Shown here one piece after another: positions 22,994-35,149 of a DNA stretch of 64,000 nucleotides. The notes beneath the pieces are model-generated. The model searched no databases and had not been told where the DNA came from. It saw only the letters and a list, made by a program, of their open reading frames with translations. The position numbers were made by a program, and so were the translations under genes. Location of the stretch: the NCBI GenBank assembly GCA_963930645.1, contig OZ005650.1, positions 64,670,718-64,734,717 on the forward strand. Direction: 5' to 3'. The stretch's first letter is position 1. The number at the start of each line of letters is the position of its first letter. Source of the DNA: Salticus scenicus. Its lineage: Eukaryota > Arthropoda > Arachnida > Araneae > Salticidae.

Positions 22994-23719
22994 CAGTAAA
23001 GCACCATTTATACGTCTTTCACGAGACTGACGTAAAAGGACGTATAAATGAAAAAACGTATAATCGAAATTTTAAAGATAACACTTTGATTACTACAAAT
23101 TTGATGACACTTAAGCAAAATTTATATGAAAATAATAATTAATAAAGTTTTTTAACTTAGTAAATGTATATTATACTTTTTAAAGACAATAATTAATTTG
23201 AAAATAAGTTTTATTATGAAAAGTGAGAAAAATCGTACTATTAATGCATGACTGGGTACTAATTACATATATCATATATTGAGTATTATGTTACATTTCT
23301 TAAGACCTACATTTTGAATATTAATTATATATATTGCTTATCTTTAATAATAAGCATACGATTTATGTCCATACAGATAGTTATTTAATAACATTAAAAA
23401 TCTTCAATATTCGTCTGAATTGCTGCTTGCCTATGAGTATTAAAAAGTCTGCTGTGAATTCAATTGATTCTTTGATCAGTATTCTTCGATTTTTCCTGTG
23501 TTCCTCCATGTAAGATACTTTCTAGGAAAAGTCCGTCTCATTCAGAATGGAAAATGACAGGTCGAGAAATTTTGCGATTTTTAGTAAAGTAGAAAAGACG
23601 TATAACCGATATTAGCGGCGTATAAACGAAGGATTTTTGCATTAAAATGAATAGGAATGAATCGGGACTTCACTAAAAGGACGTATAAATGTAAAAGACG
23701 TATAAACGGTGTTTTACTG
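22994..23719. mobile_element. pogo/Tigger-like element, CAGTAAARCACC termini (726 bp)
   Basis: Left CAGTAAAGCACCATTTATAC, right reversed CAGTAAAACACCGTTTATAC, each followed by GTCTTT-AC. Subterminal ACGTATAAAT/ACGTATAATCG words recur on both sides. The right flank is TA; the left flank is not, so the TA duplication is incomplete. There is no transposase frame. Confidence 0.85.
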
Positions 23720-25311
23720 TATAATAAATTTATGTGTGTATATTAGATCTTTGTCAGACGTAATTCGAAAAAGCTTTTAAAAATGTTCAAAGTATTTGCA
23801 AGAAAAAGTAATAATATTATTATAAAACATAGCTGTCGTTTTACATAATATAGTAAGTTTCACACAGTTTTCAAAAGTCAAATTCATAAAATAAGAAAGA
23901 ACTCCTCCCACCTTCCCTACAATTTCGAATAGTACAAAATACAAATCTATTATCTCTAACTCATATTTTTAGAATTGACATTGTTCAAATTGATTTTACT
24001 TTGTTAATAATCCAGTCTTTTAATTATGCAAATCTTTCTTGTAGATAGTTTCAGAACAGAGAACTTATTATTCAAAAATTTCTCCTATATCGATAAGAGG
24101 GAGGGGGGGGGGGAGAAGAAATAAATAATTTTGAGATTAATTTGCATATTGGAAAACTGGCGCTAACTATAATAATAAGGATTTTAACTAACTTAATAAA
24201 CCTACATGGCTTGCGGATTAATCAAAACTTGGATATTGTTGCAATTTTTTTTCGTCAGAAAATACGGAATGAAGTATTTAACAATGTGCATATAGTTTCA
24301 GTATATGAGGAGGAGGAGATTATTTTTGAAAGACAATACAGACTTGAAAGCATAATCTCCTTTTAAAAAAGTCAAGCTTCTCTTGTAAAAAAAAAAAAAA
24401 AAAAAAAAAAGGAAGGGGGGGGGGGGAGAGAGAAAATTTACTGTCTGTGCATAATTAAATATGCCAGACAGGAAGAGAGATTAATCCGCTTAAAATAGTC
24501 AGCATTATTCCTTTTCTTGAAGTGGAATACAAACTTTTTTGTTTTGTGATTAAATGAATAAAAAATCTTTTCTAAATGTCCTCTTTCCTGATGTATGTAT
24601 TTATGCATGTATATTACGTAAGTTTGTGTTTGTATTGTTTTATACCAGTTTTATGTAATTAATGGTTTGTAATTAATCAATAATATTAGTTTATTTAAAT
24701 TAAAAAACTTTTCAAGCAACGATTTTCTTTTCTAAGGATTCTTTTGCATCCCAGATAAAATTATTTAACTTAGTAGTACCGTTTTCTTAATGAGTAAGAG
24801 GTCATCTCCATCTATTAATTTCGAGTAAAGTTTCCTTGCTTTGCTGGAAATACTACTTAGCATTTAACTCTTATTTAAAACTTAGTGTATCACTTTTATA
24901 TTGCCATTTAAGGTCAACATTATTCACTGAGAAGTCATTTAATTTTTTTAAGTAATTAAATGTATAATGAAAAATTATTTTACCATGTTTAAACTTCACC
25001 TCTAATAATCTCATTTAGAAATATAGCGCCTGATCACCCACCTATAATCATATGGTGATTAATAGACTTCGTCAAATTTTATCATCTACTTTTGAAAAAT
25101 GTGATCCCTAAGAGAAATAGTTGCAAATGTATCTTTAAAATGTTGACTGCCAAAATTTATATTCCTATGTAGTATTCAGACTTCCTAAATTTATATCACC
25201 ATTAAAAAAAAAAAAAAAAAAAAAAAATGCAGATCTACACTGCGATCCTCCGGTGGATCACAAGTCCACCTCCCCCCATCGAAAAATAAATAAATAAAAA
25301 TAAAATAAAAA
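23720..25311. other. AT-rich DNA with G and A runs
   Basis: Mixed homopolymers near 24100-24115, 24390-24427 and 25204-25227. The 74-codon frame at 24142-24366 has no recognisable motif. Confidence 0.45.
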
Positions 25312-25385
25312 CTAGTATGTTGTGGCCACCACAAGTCTTTCTTCTATATTTTCCTATACAAATTCACTCAGTACAAATAACACTG
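25312..25385 (-). mobile_element. Helitron-like 3' end, family 1 (isolated copy)
   Basis: On the minus strand this segment ends CCACAACATACTAG followed by T, the Helitron CTRR|T terminus. A 6-bp hairpin (TTGTGG, loop TGG, CCACAA) lies just upstream. The same terminus closes the three copies of the 40-44 kb array. Beyond about 25385 the similarity stops. Confidence 0.65.
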
Positions 25386-25939
25386 CTGTGCTCGAAAATC
25401 GGCCCCTATACCATTCATGCAAATTCTTATGTAAAAAGACCGCCTGAATCCGAATATGACGCCCATTTTATCCCATCACCCACCGTTTTTTGGGGGGGAC
25501 GACCTCTTAATTTTATGGCTGCGAATTTAATTTGGAGGGGGAAATGATTTTTTTCAACCGTTAAATATCTTCTGAGCGGCAACAGAGGTGAAAAAATCTA
25601 AAACATGAACATTTGTAGCAAGGGAGAAATTAATTGGGGGGGGGGATTCGCCACTGAAATTAAAAATTGTAGTTATTATAGTTTATTAATCTACTATTAT
25701 TATTAATTATTATACTTTTTTTTAAGTGTTAAAAATTCATTAGTACCCTCCAAATCAAATTCCATGGCAAAAAAATTACCGAACAGTGATAAAAATTGCG
25801 GGAGGGGGTAGCATCCCGCGAAAACGGTGGGGAGAGGTTTCACTATAGGCTGAAATATGAGAATACACCTTAGATATCTTATGGGGTGATGAATCGTATT
25901 TTCATCTTCGTGAGGACTCATCCACAGTTGCAGAATCTT

Positions 25940-26250
25940 TACTTGCGCTGCCGAAGGCAGTGGGGAACCGGTGTGAGATATTACCCGATCAGAAATGATT
26001 ATTTTTTTTTTAGGGGGCACGAAGGGTCAGGGAAGGAATACGCGCGCGCAGCACGTGTATCCCTTAACTTGTGCGCGCACCGGACTACGCTGCCGAAGGC
26101 AGTGGGAACCCGGTCCGACTTTTTACCCGATGAGAAATGTTTTTTCTTTTTCTTTTCTTAAGACTAAAAGTTACTGTTAGTAATTCATTAATTATATAGT
26201 GATTCATTTAAAAATACTGACTCGCTAGCGGGCGAAGCTCGCTAGTCTAA
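25940..26250 (+). mobile_element. Possible Helitron 3' end of a different family
   Basis: Ends with CTAGCGGGC, loop GAA, GCTCGCTAG (stem 26225-26245) followed by TCTAA and T, i.e. hairpin plus CTRR|T. Upstream are two copies of GCTGCCGAAGGCAGTGGG about 140 bp apart (25950 and 26090), each followed by a CCGGT...TTACCCGAT-AGAAATG segment. The stem sits closer to CTAA than is typical, so the class is uncertain. Confidence 0.45.
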
Positions 26251-27040
26251 TATTAATGCATGAATTCACAGCATCCTTCATTCCGAGTCCATAGTCTTTT
26301 GAAGAAAACTGTTAATGGCCCAGTGATTGGTTCTTTATAGTGTACAAATATACAATCTGCAATGGTGCAATGTTTTTAAGTTGTTTTATTCCAAAGTTGC
26401 AACGCTGTAATTTTTTGTCTTCCTTATTAAATATTCGTACAAGATAAAGCACGTATTTACATCAAATCACTTGTTCGGCAAAATCTGTGGCAACATTTTG
26501 CAATTGAACTGGTCATTCATTTGTTATGGATTTATTTGTAGGTGGCCACCGCGTTTTCCGGATCTTCGTTCTTCCCGAATTTTTGGTTGTGCCGAAATCG
26601 CCCGAAAAAGTGGCTTGCAAAAAGGGAACTCTGATAAACTTAACTTCATTAAAGATTTCCATAATGCTGCAAATCTAACAATGTAATGTTGAATTAACTG
26701 CTTTGTTCTGCATCTGAACATTCGTTCCAAAGAATGCATATTCTGAGAAGTCAGCTCATTGAACCAAATTTGCAAAAATTGTTAAGATACAAATTTTTAG
26801 TGAAAATTTTGATTTTTTTTGTAATCTTTTCAACTAACTGAAATGTACGAAGTACAGCGCTGTGTTTGAAGTGGTGGTAAGTATAAGAACTTTTTTCTTT
26901 TTCCATCAATCTGAATTGTACAGTCAGAGTACGTAGGCCATTGCATTTTGCTGAATCAGAATGCAAATGCATTTCAACTCCAAATACCTCATATTATTTT
27001 ATGACCAGCCATCCGGTATTTCTGTTCTTAAATACACACG

Positions 27041-27086
<46 letters not shown>

Positions 27087-27387
27087 ATTGGTTTGGTCAT
27101 TATCAAAGAAAAAAAAAATGACCTAATCATTTCCTGATCGTGAGAGGAAGTGGCAACTTTTTCGAAATTTAATTTGCCTTTCATTAAAGAATGTCACAAC
27201 CACACGTTTTTTCTTTTTTCTTTTTTCCGCTTAAGTATGCTTTATAAAAATATAACAGAAAAAGTTATGTTGGTAAGGCAACTATTTTTCTTGCTCAGAA
27301 TGTAAATAACAAAATTAAAATTTAATATTTAATTGAATATATATTTTGTTTAATATTCATAATGATGAAAATAAGGTTGACTGTGGT
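26251..27387. other. Intergenic/intronic DNA with a (TA)n tract
   Basis: No convincing gene. The two opposing frames at 26471-26775 overlap each other and encode no family I recognise. The (TA)n tract is at 27044-27083. Confidence 0.4.
27044..27083. repeat. (TA)n microsatellite, about 20 units
   Basis: Perfect TA run of about 40 bp preceded by ACACGCAC. Confidence 0.95.
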
Positions 27388-27397
27388 TCTCAAAATA

Positions 27398-27689
27398 ATA
27401 AATAGACAATAAGACTTCTTCACACACCATAAATTTTAATCCAGCACAACCGGTTTCGAAAGGACGTAGCCTTCCTTCATCAGGTGCAAAAAAAAAAAAA
27501 AAACACGTGCTACTGCCTTGGAGGCAAAAGCAAGACATAATGAGTCTTGCTTTTGCCTCCAAGGCAGTAGCACGTGGTTTTTTTTTTTTTTTTTTTTTTG
27601 CACCTGATGAAGGAAGGCTGCGTCCTTTCGAAACCGGTTGTGCTGGATTAAAATTTATGGTGTGTGAAGAAGTCTTATTGTCTATTTAT
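27398..27689. repeat. Near-perfect 140-bp inverted repeat (long hairpin)
   Basis: The arms 27398-27536 and 27544-27689 are reverse complements apart from one internal base and the length of an A/T run; the loop is only ATAATGA. A 13-bp direct repeat TCTCAAAATAATA flanks the unit (27388-27400 and 27723-27735), consistent with a target duplication. Each arm carries a hammerhead-like core (CTGATGA ... GAAA). The identical peptides predicted from both strands simply reflect the palindrome. Transcription from either side would yield a long double-stranded hairpin RNA. Confidence 0.95.
27604..27633 (+). ncRNA. Hammerhead-ribozyme-like core motif (right arm)
   Basis: CTGATGA (27604-27610), then after one A a 6-bp helix GGAAGG/CCTTTC (27612-27617 with 27624-27629, one G-U pair), then GAAA (27630-27633). 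This is the conserved core plus stem II of a hammerhead. A stem-III-like CCGGT/GCTGG pairing follows. A matching stem I and a proper NUH cleavage site are not evident, so activity is doubtful. The same motif lies on the minus strand at 27483-27454. Hammerheads of this kind are known from Penelope-like retroelements. Confidence 0.4.
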
Positions 27690-27735
27690 CGTTTGTACAC
27701 CAGTTTTTGCATTTAGTTTTGGTCTCAAAATAATA

Positions 27736-28314
27736 TTGAATGGATCATAACTTATGTTTGTGATAAGCATACTTATTACAGTTTTGGAGCATTTTATTAA
27801 TATACTGAATTTCTTATCTCAACCTTTCATCTTAAAAAAGCGCACACTATATTTTAGTATATATATATATATATATATATTTAATCTTAAAGAAAATTTA
27901 TAATAGTTGAATAAAGGGGGGGGGGGCGATAGGAGATTATATACTCTGAAGAATTCAACCTTTTCATTTAGCTGACCTTTAGCTAGTGAAGTACAGGAAG
28001 CGAGTGAAAATGTGTAGGCGTTTGTTTTTGCCGGAATTTTAGGAGTACTGCCTGTTTTGTCCTTCTTAAAATTCAACTAACGATCTGCCGTAAAATAAGG
28101 ATTTAGAAAAATGCATCTGATTTACAAAGGATGTTGGAATTCTTTTAAAAGTAAATTATAGAAATGTTTTTAAAACCGTATTTCAAAGATACCCTAATCT
28201 CCTGCGTGTAATCCACATGTCAGGTAAATCAGTTTTATACCATAAATTTTAATTTACAGACGAAGTTACGTTTGTTCGAGGAATAGGTTTCCTAGAAATA
28301 TAGGTTTTTTACTT
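27736..28314. other. Short AT-rich stretch, no gene seen
   Basis: A (TA)n run near 27860-27880 and a G run near 27917-27926. The 85-codon minus frame at 27819-28076 spans these low-complexity tracts and is not credible. Confidence 0.45.
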
Positions 28315-29344
28315 TCTTTATATATATATAAAGTATTGGATTCGTGAAAATTTTCGATAAATTTAAACGTTCTGAGATGTCTTGAGCACGATCTCACAAT
28401 TTTTAGAAAATGTCTGTGTGTGTATCAGATCAGTTTTAAAATATTACTTTCGATACTGGCAAGAACCCTATTAATTAGCAACATTCGAATTTAAAAACTT
28501 CGTAAGTTATTAGAAATTTACGATTTTCTTAACGTGGGAGAATAGGACAAAAATTCACTTAAACGTGCATTAAATGGAAACTTTTTACTGTAAAAATGTC
28601 AGACCAGTTTTAAAATATCAGTTTTGATGCCGGAATGAACATCAGTAACTATAAATATGCTACTTTGAAAATTTCGCAAGCTATTGGAAATTTACGAATT
28701 TCTTAACATAGCAGTATAGGGCAAAATTTCGCATAAACGTCAATTTTGAGAGATATTTTCATCGTAAAGATGTCAAACCACTTTCTAAATATTATTTCGG
28801 ATACTGGCATGAATATCATAGACTATGGATTTTCATATTTAAAAAATTCGTAAGTTATTTGGAATTTACGATTTACTTAACATGTCAGAATGAGGCAAAA
28901 TTGAGCATAAACTTCCTTTTTGAGGATCGTAAATACATTAGACAACTTCAAAATTACATTTATGACATTTGTTTGAACATGTTTGAATACAAATATTCTA
29001 ATAGGAAAATTTCGTAAATTATTCGTAATTTACGATTTTATCAACATAGCGAAATTGTAAATTTTTCATATAAAATATGAATTTTGAGGGTTATTGCAAT
29101 GGAAATAGTACCATGAAAACTAAACAACGGAATCGACCCTGATAAAATAAATTAATAGATTAGAATAAGATAAATATATCGAAGTGAATGGTGGATAACC
29201 CATTAGGCGGGGATTTCATTTTGTCACTGTATCAAGCTTTGGTCAAATTCATTTCTTTTAACATGGTTATAATGTCTCGCACTAGAAATTTATGAGAACA
29301 TAAATATGATGGGGAACTGAGCAGAGTCCACCTGTGCCAACTAG
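28315..29344 (+). mobile_element. Non-autonomous Helitron, family 2, apparently full length
   Basis: The 5' end TCTTTATATATATATAAAG runs into TATTGGATTCGTGAAAATTT, the module shared by all Helitron-like copies here. The 3' end is AGAGTCCACCTGTGCCAACTAG, with CTAG (29341-29344) followed by T; a short hairpin (GG-ACT/AGT-CC) precedes it. Internally there are about four ~165-bp subrepeats, each with a GTCAGACCAGTTTTAAAATA-like word and a CGTAAGTTATT...AATTTACGATTT word. There is no Rep/helicase frame. The 3' half recurs at 33672-34120 and, diverged, at 35871-36152. Confidence 0.7.
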
Positions 29345-31511
29345 TTTTTTTTTTTTTTTTTTTTCTATTATTCCAAATGCAATCTACAACTATTTTCTCA
29401 AATTTTATCATTTAATTCTATTTTAATTTATTTCGATTTCAAACAGCCTGTTTTAATATAATTGAAATTTCGTTATAACACGCATTTGTTATTCGTTAGG
29501 CAACCACGCATAGCAGATATGTATGCTATTGCTAGTATGATCTAAGTTAAATCAGTTTTACGATTTCACAAAAATGTTTCAGTTGGTACCTTACCTTTGT
29601 AAAACTAGTATAAATGCCTTACTATAATTTTGATTAAAATGTACTAATAATTAAATCGAAATAAAAATATTTTATAAACAATAGTGAATTTGATTTTTTT
29701 CCCCCTAAAGAAAATAAATTTCACCCGAATGAATTCTATAAACTAGCAGTCTTTGCCGCTTCATTGATCACTATATTTAAACGAATTCTCAAAATTCCAT
29801 ATCACTTATAATTATAAAAATATCAGGCATAAAAAAAAATTTCAAAAAAATTTCATTGAAATTAGTGAAAACCTCGATTTGGGTTCCTGCTGCCTTCAGA
29901 AACAGATTTTCTGCCCGCAACATGTGCTGAGTTCGGGTTTCCGCTGCCTGCAATAGCACTTTCGGCATCATACGCATCGAAACCTTTCTTTCGAAACACC
30001 CTGCTCTGAAAGGAAGAAGGAAAATTTCACACTATCCCTTTATTGTCTGTGTTGGGTACATATAACAAACCTACACGCCAAAATAATCACCTCCCTGAGA
30101 TAATTTGAAACAAAGTTAATCTTAGAAACATGTTTTTTGACCCATAAAGTGTATGAAACTAATACTTTTAAAATAATATCCTTTTATAGTTCCACAAACG
30201 TTGTTTAAAAGTTTTTACAAAATTTTAAATTTTCTTTTCTTGGATTCCAAATTTCGTGAATAACTAATTACTTATAATGCTCGTTGCTAATTTGTTTCCA
30301 TCCAACACTTTTACAAAATTGTATCAATGTTAACCAGTGTAGCATACTGTCTCAAAACTAGGTATTCAGTTTGAAATCAAGAAATTATTACTTTTACTAA
30401 GTAAATTCAATTGCAAAACAAAAAATCCATGAAAAATCGAAATTTTGCACTTTTTTTTTTCTTTTGTAACTGATTCTGCAATTGAGATATTAAAAAACTG
30501 TGTTCAAGTTACATGCAAAAAATCGTATTGTAAATAATTTAGAGATTTAAAATAATTTAGAATTTGCATGGAGCATTTTGAAATTGGGCATTATTTTCTC
30601 CATGAATAAGAGGCTTTCCACCTCTAAAATATGTGTCTATGAATAAAAAATGTCAAATTTCATGTCAGTACAGGATGTGAAACAAAAATAAATTTTAGTA
30701 TTCCTTCTCCCTTAAGTTTAAATTAATATTCTTTGAAAATTTTTCCAAACAATCGCATTTTAAAGATAAATGTTATGTATTGAATCAATGCCTTAAAACT
30801 TTTTTATATACTATTCTGCTGTATGTCAATAGCATTAAGTCGTGGTCCTCTCAATTTTGTAGATATAAATTTCTATCCAGTTAGAATATAAAAAACAGCT
30901 GTATAGTTTTATTTCTAAATGCTTGACGTATAGTATAGCAATAACAGATTTTAATAGTGAACGTCTTGGTGCATTTCTATCCTTCAAAGAGATGCCGCGA
31001 TATAACTTTTTAGGCATATCGGTATAGAAAGCAATATCGCAGTTTCATCTTTGAAAGACTATGTAATTAATATGAAAAGCCATTAGAATTTACGAACAAA
31101 GTTGGGAAAAAAAAAAAAAAAAAAAAACCCTTCGCTAAGTAAAATTTGGTTGAAATTTTATAGTGAATTTTTGCAGTTGGGAATTAGTAATTGCGTGTTG
31201 GTGATTAGGATACCGTACGTTAAAGGGTTAAACGATGTATACAAAGATTGATGTAAAAAGTCATTCTATAGTGATGACAACAAGCAGTTATAGCAGATTA
31301 ACTTTGCACAAGTGAACCATGTTTTATAATAGTATAAAGTAAAGATGCGTTTTTTTCGTCGTATTATTTTTGCAAATTTTGAATTAAAATTTAATGTGAT
31401 GCGGATTTAAACTTCTGTGAATTTATTTTGGCCGTGTACCTACATTCTGAAGAAATTACCTCGAATATAAACTCAAATTGTCTGCTAATCGTTACTCTTT
31501 TTCAAATGAAA
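29345..31511. other. AT-rich DNA, no gene seen
   Basis: The 62-codon minus frame at 29789-29977 sits over a small tandem echo (CTGCTGCCTTCAGAAAC...CGCTGCCTGCAATAGCAC) and is not recognisable. A A-run lies at about 31109-31127. Confidence 0.45.
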
Positions 31512-33671
31512 TTAGTTGGCATAGATGAACTCTGCTCAGTTGGCTATCATAAGTTTGCATTATAGGGCCAGCAAATACTACAACCCATTACCCATACTAT
31601 ATTTATGTTAAGAGGAATAAACTCGGCTGATCACTCAGCATGATCCAGACCAAAATGCCTCATTTACTAAGATATCCTACACCCGATTCAGTGCATTTAC
31701 CTTATGAAGCGAAAGATTCGAATACTAAAGAACAAACGATGTTCTAAAACGAAACTTATTTATTCAAATTTGATATTTGAAAGCTACAGTGGTTCAGTAT
31801 TTCGAATTCTAATATTAACAATCTTTAATTATTGCGAAATAAACCAAAAAATAATAACTAGAAACTAATTAATAAGGAAAGAATAAAAATAAAAATTTAT
31901 TTACATGTAGTAGTGGAGCGTTCTTACTCGCTCATTCCGAAAACAGAACTGCGTTTTTACTACTGTTGCCAAACACGGCAACCTAATTTCAAATTAATTC
32001 GAGCGCGCTTATAGCGCCACGGTGAACGTGAAATATTTCACACCTTATTCTTCCGAATATGCTAGTTGTATTATTAGAGTTTCGTACTTTAATTTTCATT
32101 CTATTCCGTAATATTTCTAATGAAATAATCCTCATAGTGTGGGAAATTTTGAGCAATTCCTCCATTTTCTGACAATCTAAATTTCGAAGTTTTCAAAGTA
32201 GAATGTTCATAGGTAATGGTGTTCATACCAGCATCATAAATGACATTTTAAAACTGATCACAGCATCTTTACGATAAAAAACAGTGAACGCGAAATTTTC
32301 TGAAGATGAAAATATTTCCAATCATTTATGTACCCCTAAACTTTCATCAAAATCCCTATATCGTTTTTCGAGCAAACCCAATTTCTGCTGCCATATGTTG
32401 CAATTGGCCGATAAAGTGTTAACTCAGAACGCGAATTTTTCTGAAAATGAGGGTAAGTCCAATCGTTTTAACACCTTCCCGAAAACATTTAATCCCAAAC
32501 TTCCATCAAAATAACATATCCATTTCCGAGTAAACCCAATTTCTGCTATGTTGGGTTGTAATTAGCTGATAAAGGATCAACTGTGAACGCGAATTTGTCT
32601 GAAAATGAGATCCAATCGTTTTTCCTCATGAAAAATCCCTAACTCCAAACTTTCATCAAAATCACTTTCTCCATTTCCGTGTAAACCCAATTTCTGCCAT
32701 GCCATGCGTTGCAGTTGGCCTTTAAAGGTTTAACTGTGAAAGGGAATTTTTCTGACGATGGGGACAATTCCAATCGTTTAAGCATCTCCAAAAGCACCTT
32801 ACTCCAACCTTTCATCAAAATCCCTATAACCATTTTCGAGTAAACTCAATTTCTGCCATATGTTGCCATTGGCCAATAAAGGGCCAACAATGAACGCCAT
32901 TTTGTCTGAAGATGAGAGTCAATCCAAGCACCCCAAAAAACACTTAACTACAAACTTTTTTGAAAATCGCTATATTCATTTTCGAGTAAACCCAATTTCT
33001 GCGAACACGAATTTTTCTGCCTTGCGAAATTTTCAAAGTCGCATGTTTATAGTTAATGATGTTCATCTGGACATCAAAACTGATATTTAAAAGCAGTTCT
33101 TACATCTTTACGATAAAAATATTTCTTTTCATGCAAGTTTAACTTTTGCGGCGCAAGACAATTCGGATTATTTAAATTATACTGCCACCGGAATTCATGA
33201 ACTAAATTAAATTAAATTTTAAATTTTAAGGTTAAAAAAACCGGCCTTTTCTGCTATGTTATAAACATAAATTTTTTCTAAAAAATTTCCGGGTTGAATT
33301 TTTGCAGCTGGATCTTAAATTTTGCGTCCTCGCAGCGAGGACAGCGCGCGTTAAGTGGTTAAGTGAAATTTTGCCCTATTCTCCCATGTTAAGAAAATCG
33401 TAAATTTTGAATAAATTCTGAAGTTTTTTAATTAGAATGTTGCGATTGAATAGGGTTCTTGCCAGTGTCATACCTAATACTTTAAAACCTGCCCGATCTC
33501 TCTGCGATCATTTGTTCGTGAGATATCGTGTACACAGACTAACAAACTAACGGACTAACAAACTAACAGACACCCTACAGACGGACACCATATAAATTTT
33601 GTCATTTTCGGATTCCACACGCCTGAAAAAGTGTAAAAAAATGAAAAAAACGAGGTCAAAAATTTTCACGA
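31512..33671 (-). mobile_element. Helitron-like element, family 2, minus strand, with internal minisatellite
   Basis: On the minus strand the 3' end reads CTATGCCAACTAA followed by T (CTRR = CTAA), after CTGAGCAGAGTTCAT as in the other family-2 copies. Near 31640-31700 it matches the plus-strand copy at 35930-36020 (ATAAGGTAAATG, TGAATCGG, GAGGCATTT, GGTCATGCTGA). The 5' module lies at about 33500-33671 and is cut off abruptly after TTTTCACGAA, where a plus-strand copy begins. A five-unit ~150-bp tandem array interrupts it. Confidence 0.55.
32284..33003 (-). repeat. Minisatellite, about 5 units of 141-158 bp
   Basis: Units start at GAACGCGAA-type words at 32286, 32427, 32585, 32738 and 32892. 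Each continues TTTTCTGAARATGAG, ATCCAATCGTTT, CAAACTTTCATCAAAAT, GAGTAAACCCAATTTCTGC and TTGGCC(G/A)ATAAAG. The small frames in this region are artefacts of the repeat. The same unit occurs in opposite orientation at 45994-46354. Confidence 0.9.
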
Positions 33672-34120
33672 AATTGAGCATAAACGTCCATTTTAAGGAT
33701 CATTAGTAGATTAGACAACTTCAAAATTACATTTGTGATATTTGTCTGAACATGATTGAATACAAATATTCTAATAGGAAAATTTCGTAAATTATTCGTA
33801 ATTTACGATTTTATCAACATAGCGAAATTGTAAATTTTTCATATAAATATGAATTTTGAGGATTATTGCATTGGAAATAGTAGCATGAAAACTAAACAAC
33901 GGAATTGACCCTGATAAAATAAATTAATAGATTAGAATAAGATAAATATATCGAAGTAAACGGTGGATATTCCTATTAGGCGGGGATTTCATTCTGTCAG
34001 TGTATAAAGCTTTGGTCAAATTCATTTCTTTTAACATGATTATAATATGTCTCGCACTAGAAATTTATGAGAACATAAATATGATGGGGAACTCCAGCAG
34101 AGTCCACCTATGCCAACTAG
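33672..34120 (+). mobile_element. Helitron-like 3' half, family 2
   Basis: Closely matches 28900-29344 base for base over about 440 bp, ending CACCTATGCCAACTAG followed by T. It begins inside the element (ATTGAGCATAAACGTCC) directly abutting the minus-strand copy, so it is a truncated or recombined copy. Confidence 0.75.
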
Positions 34121-34385
34121 TTTCGCATTGCTTATAAAGTTTTTAAAATAGAATATTGAAAATAAGTAGTGTTCTTGGCTCTATCACATGTAAATATTTT
34201 ATTCGTCTAGAGATATCGTCTAACTAATTAGCACATTAATGAAATAACAAACTAATTAACACACTAACAAACTGACTGGACAGACACGTTATCGATTTTC
34301 GGATTCCTCACACCTGAGAAACGTAAAAAAAAAAACAGGTCAAAAATTTTCACGAATACGTAAATTTCCCATACCTATATATGAT
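34121..34385 (-). mobile_element. Helitron-like 5' module fragment, minus strand
   Basis: Reversed, it carries the family's 5' sequence: GTGAAAATTTTTGACCTG, a CTGTCCAGTCAGTT stretch, then GATATCTCTAGACG and ATACTATTTTCAATATTC-like words. It corresponds to the same part seen at 33430-33671. Confidence 0.5.
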
Positions 34386-35149
34386 GAAGAACTAAAAAGA
34401 AAAACTTTTTTCCCAGTAAATAGAACTGATCTCTTCGTTAAACATTAAGTTATTAAATAGGATTCTTTGCATTTTCTAGAACTGATTTACCAATTAATTT
34501 AAGTAACATGCATGCATATCTAGAGATATGTATGATTTAAATAACATTGAAGAACATACTTAAAACTTGATCTAAGCATTCAAAGATAATTTATTCCAGA
34601 GTTTTTGCGAGCACGAATGAACGCAATGTTGCGTGCCGTTCTTTTCTTTCGTCTTGGATATTTAATCTCGGTAGAAAAAGTTTATTTTACTGTAATAATA
34701 ATTTGTCAAGTGAGAGCTTTTTCCATGTATCTTGCAGAACCATTAATTCTGCTTCTGCACTCATCTTTTATCATGTGCAGTTATCTGCACGAAAACCATT
34801 GATTAATTTCGCCAAGTTAAATTCATAGTTCTTAATTTTCCAGAAGAAGCTATTTCTACGTACCCCCTTTTCTTTTTCTCTTTATACTTTTGTAAATATA
34901 TTTGGTTAGCCGTAAATTATTTAATAGTATCAAAGAAAAAAAAAAAAAAAACTTTTTTTCTCCTTTATTCACTCAGCGTTTGCTCATTATTTGCTTTTCT
35001 TCGCTAGAAATGTCATGTTCAAACCTAAAACAAACTTCCCTTCAAAAGGAAAAGAAAGGAGAGTTTAAATAAAGATATTTTTAAATGTAAAATTGACTCT
35101 TAAAAACTGATTGTGGTTACTTCCATTTTGGCATTTCATTTGAAAAATT
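34386..35149. other. Intervening DNA, no gene seen
   Basis: The 65-codon frame at 34605-34802 starts MRARMNAMLRAVLF and is hydrophobic, but has no recognisable domain or conserved context. An A run lies near 34936-34951. Confidence 0.4.

Noticed and set aside
25317..25547. 76-codon frame starting MLWPPQVF, with a similar start at 41239
   Set aside because: The shared residues come from the Helitron 3' terminus in both places; the remainder differs.
27350..27716. Two frames on opposite strands encoding the same FETGCAGLKFMVCEEVLLS peptide
   Set aside because: The identity is a direct consequence of the perfect inverted repeat, not of a conserved protein.
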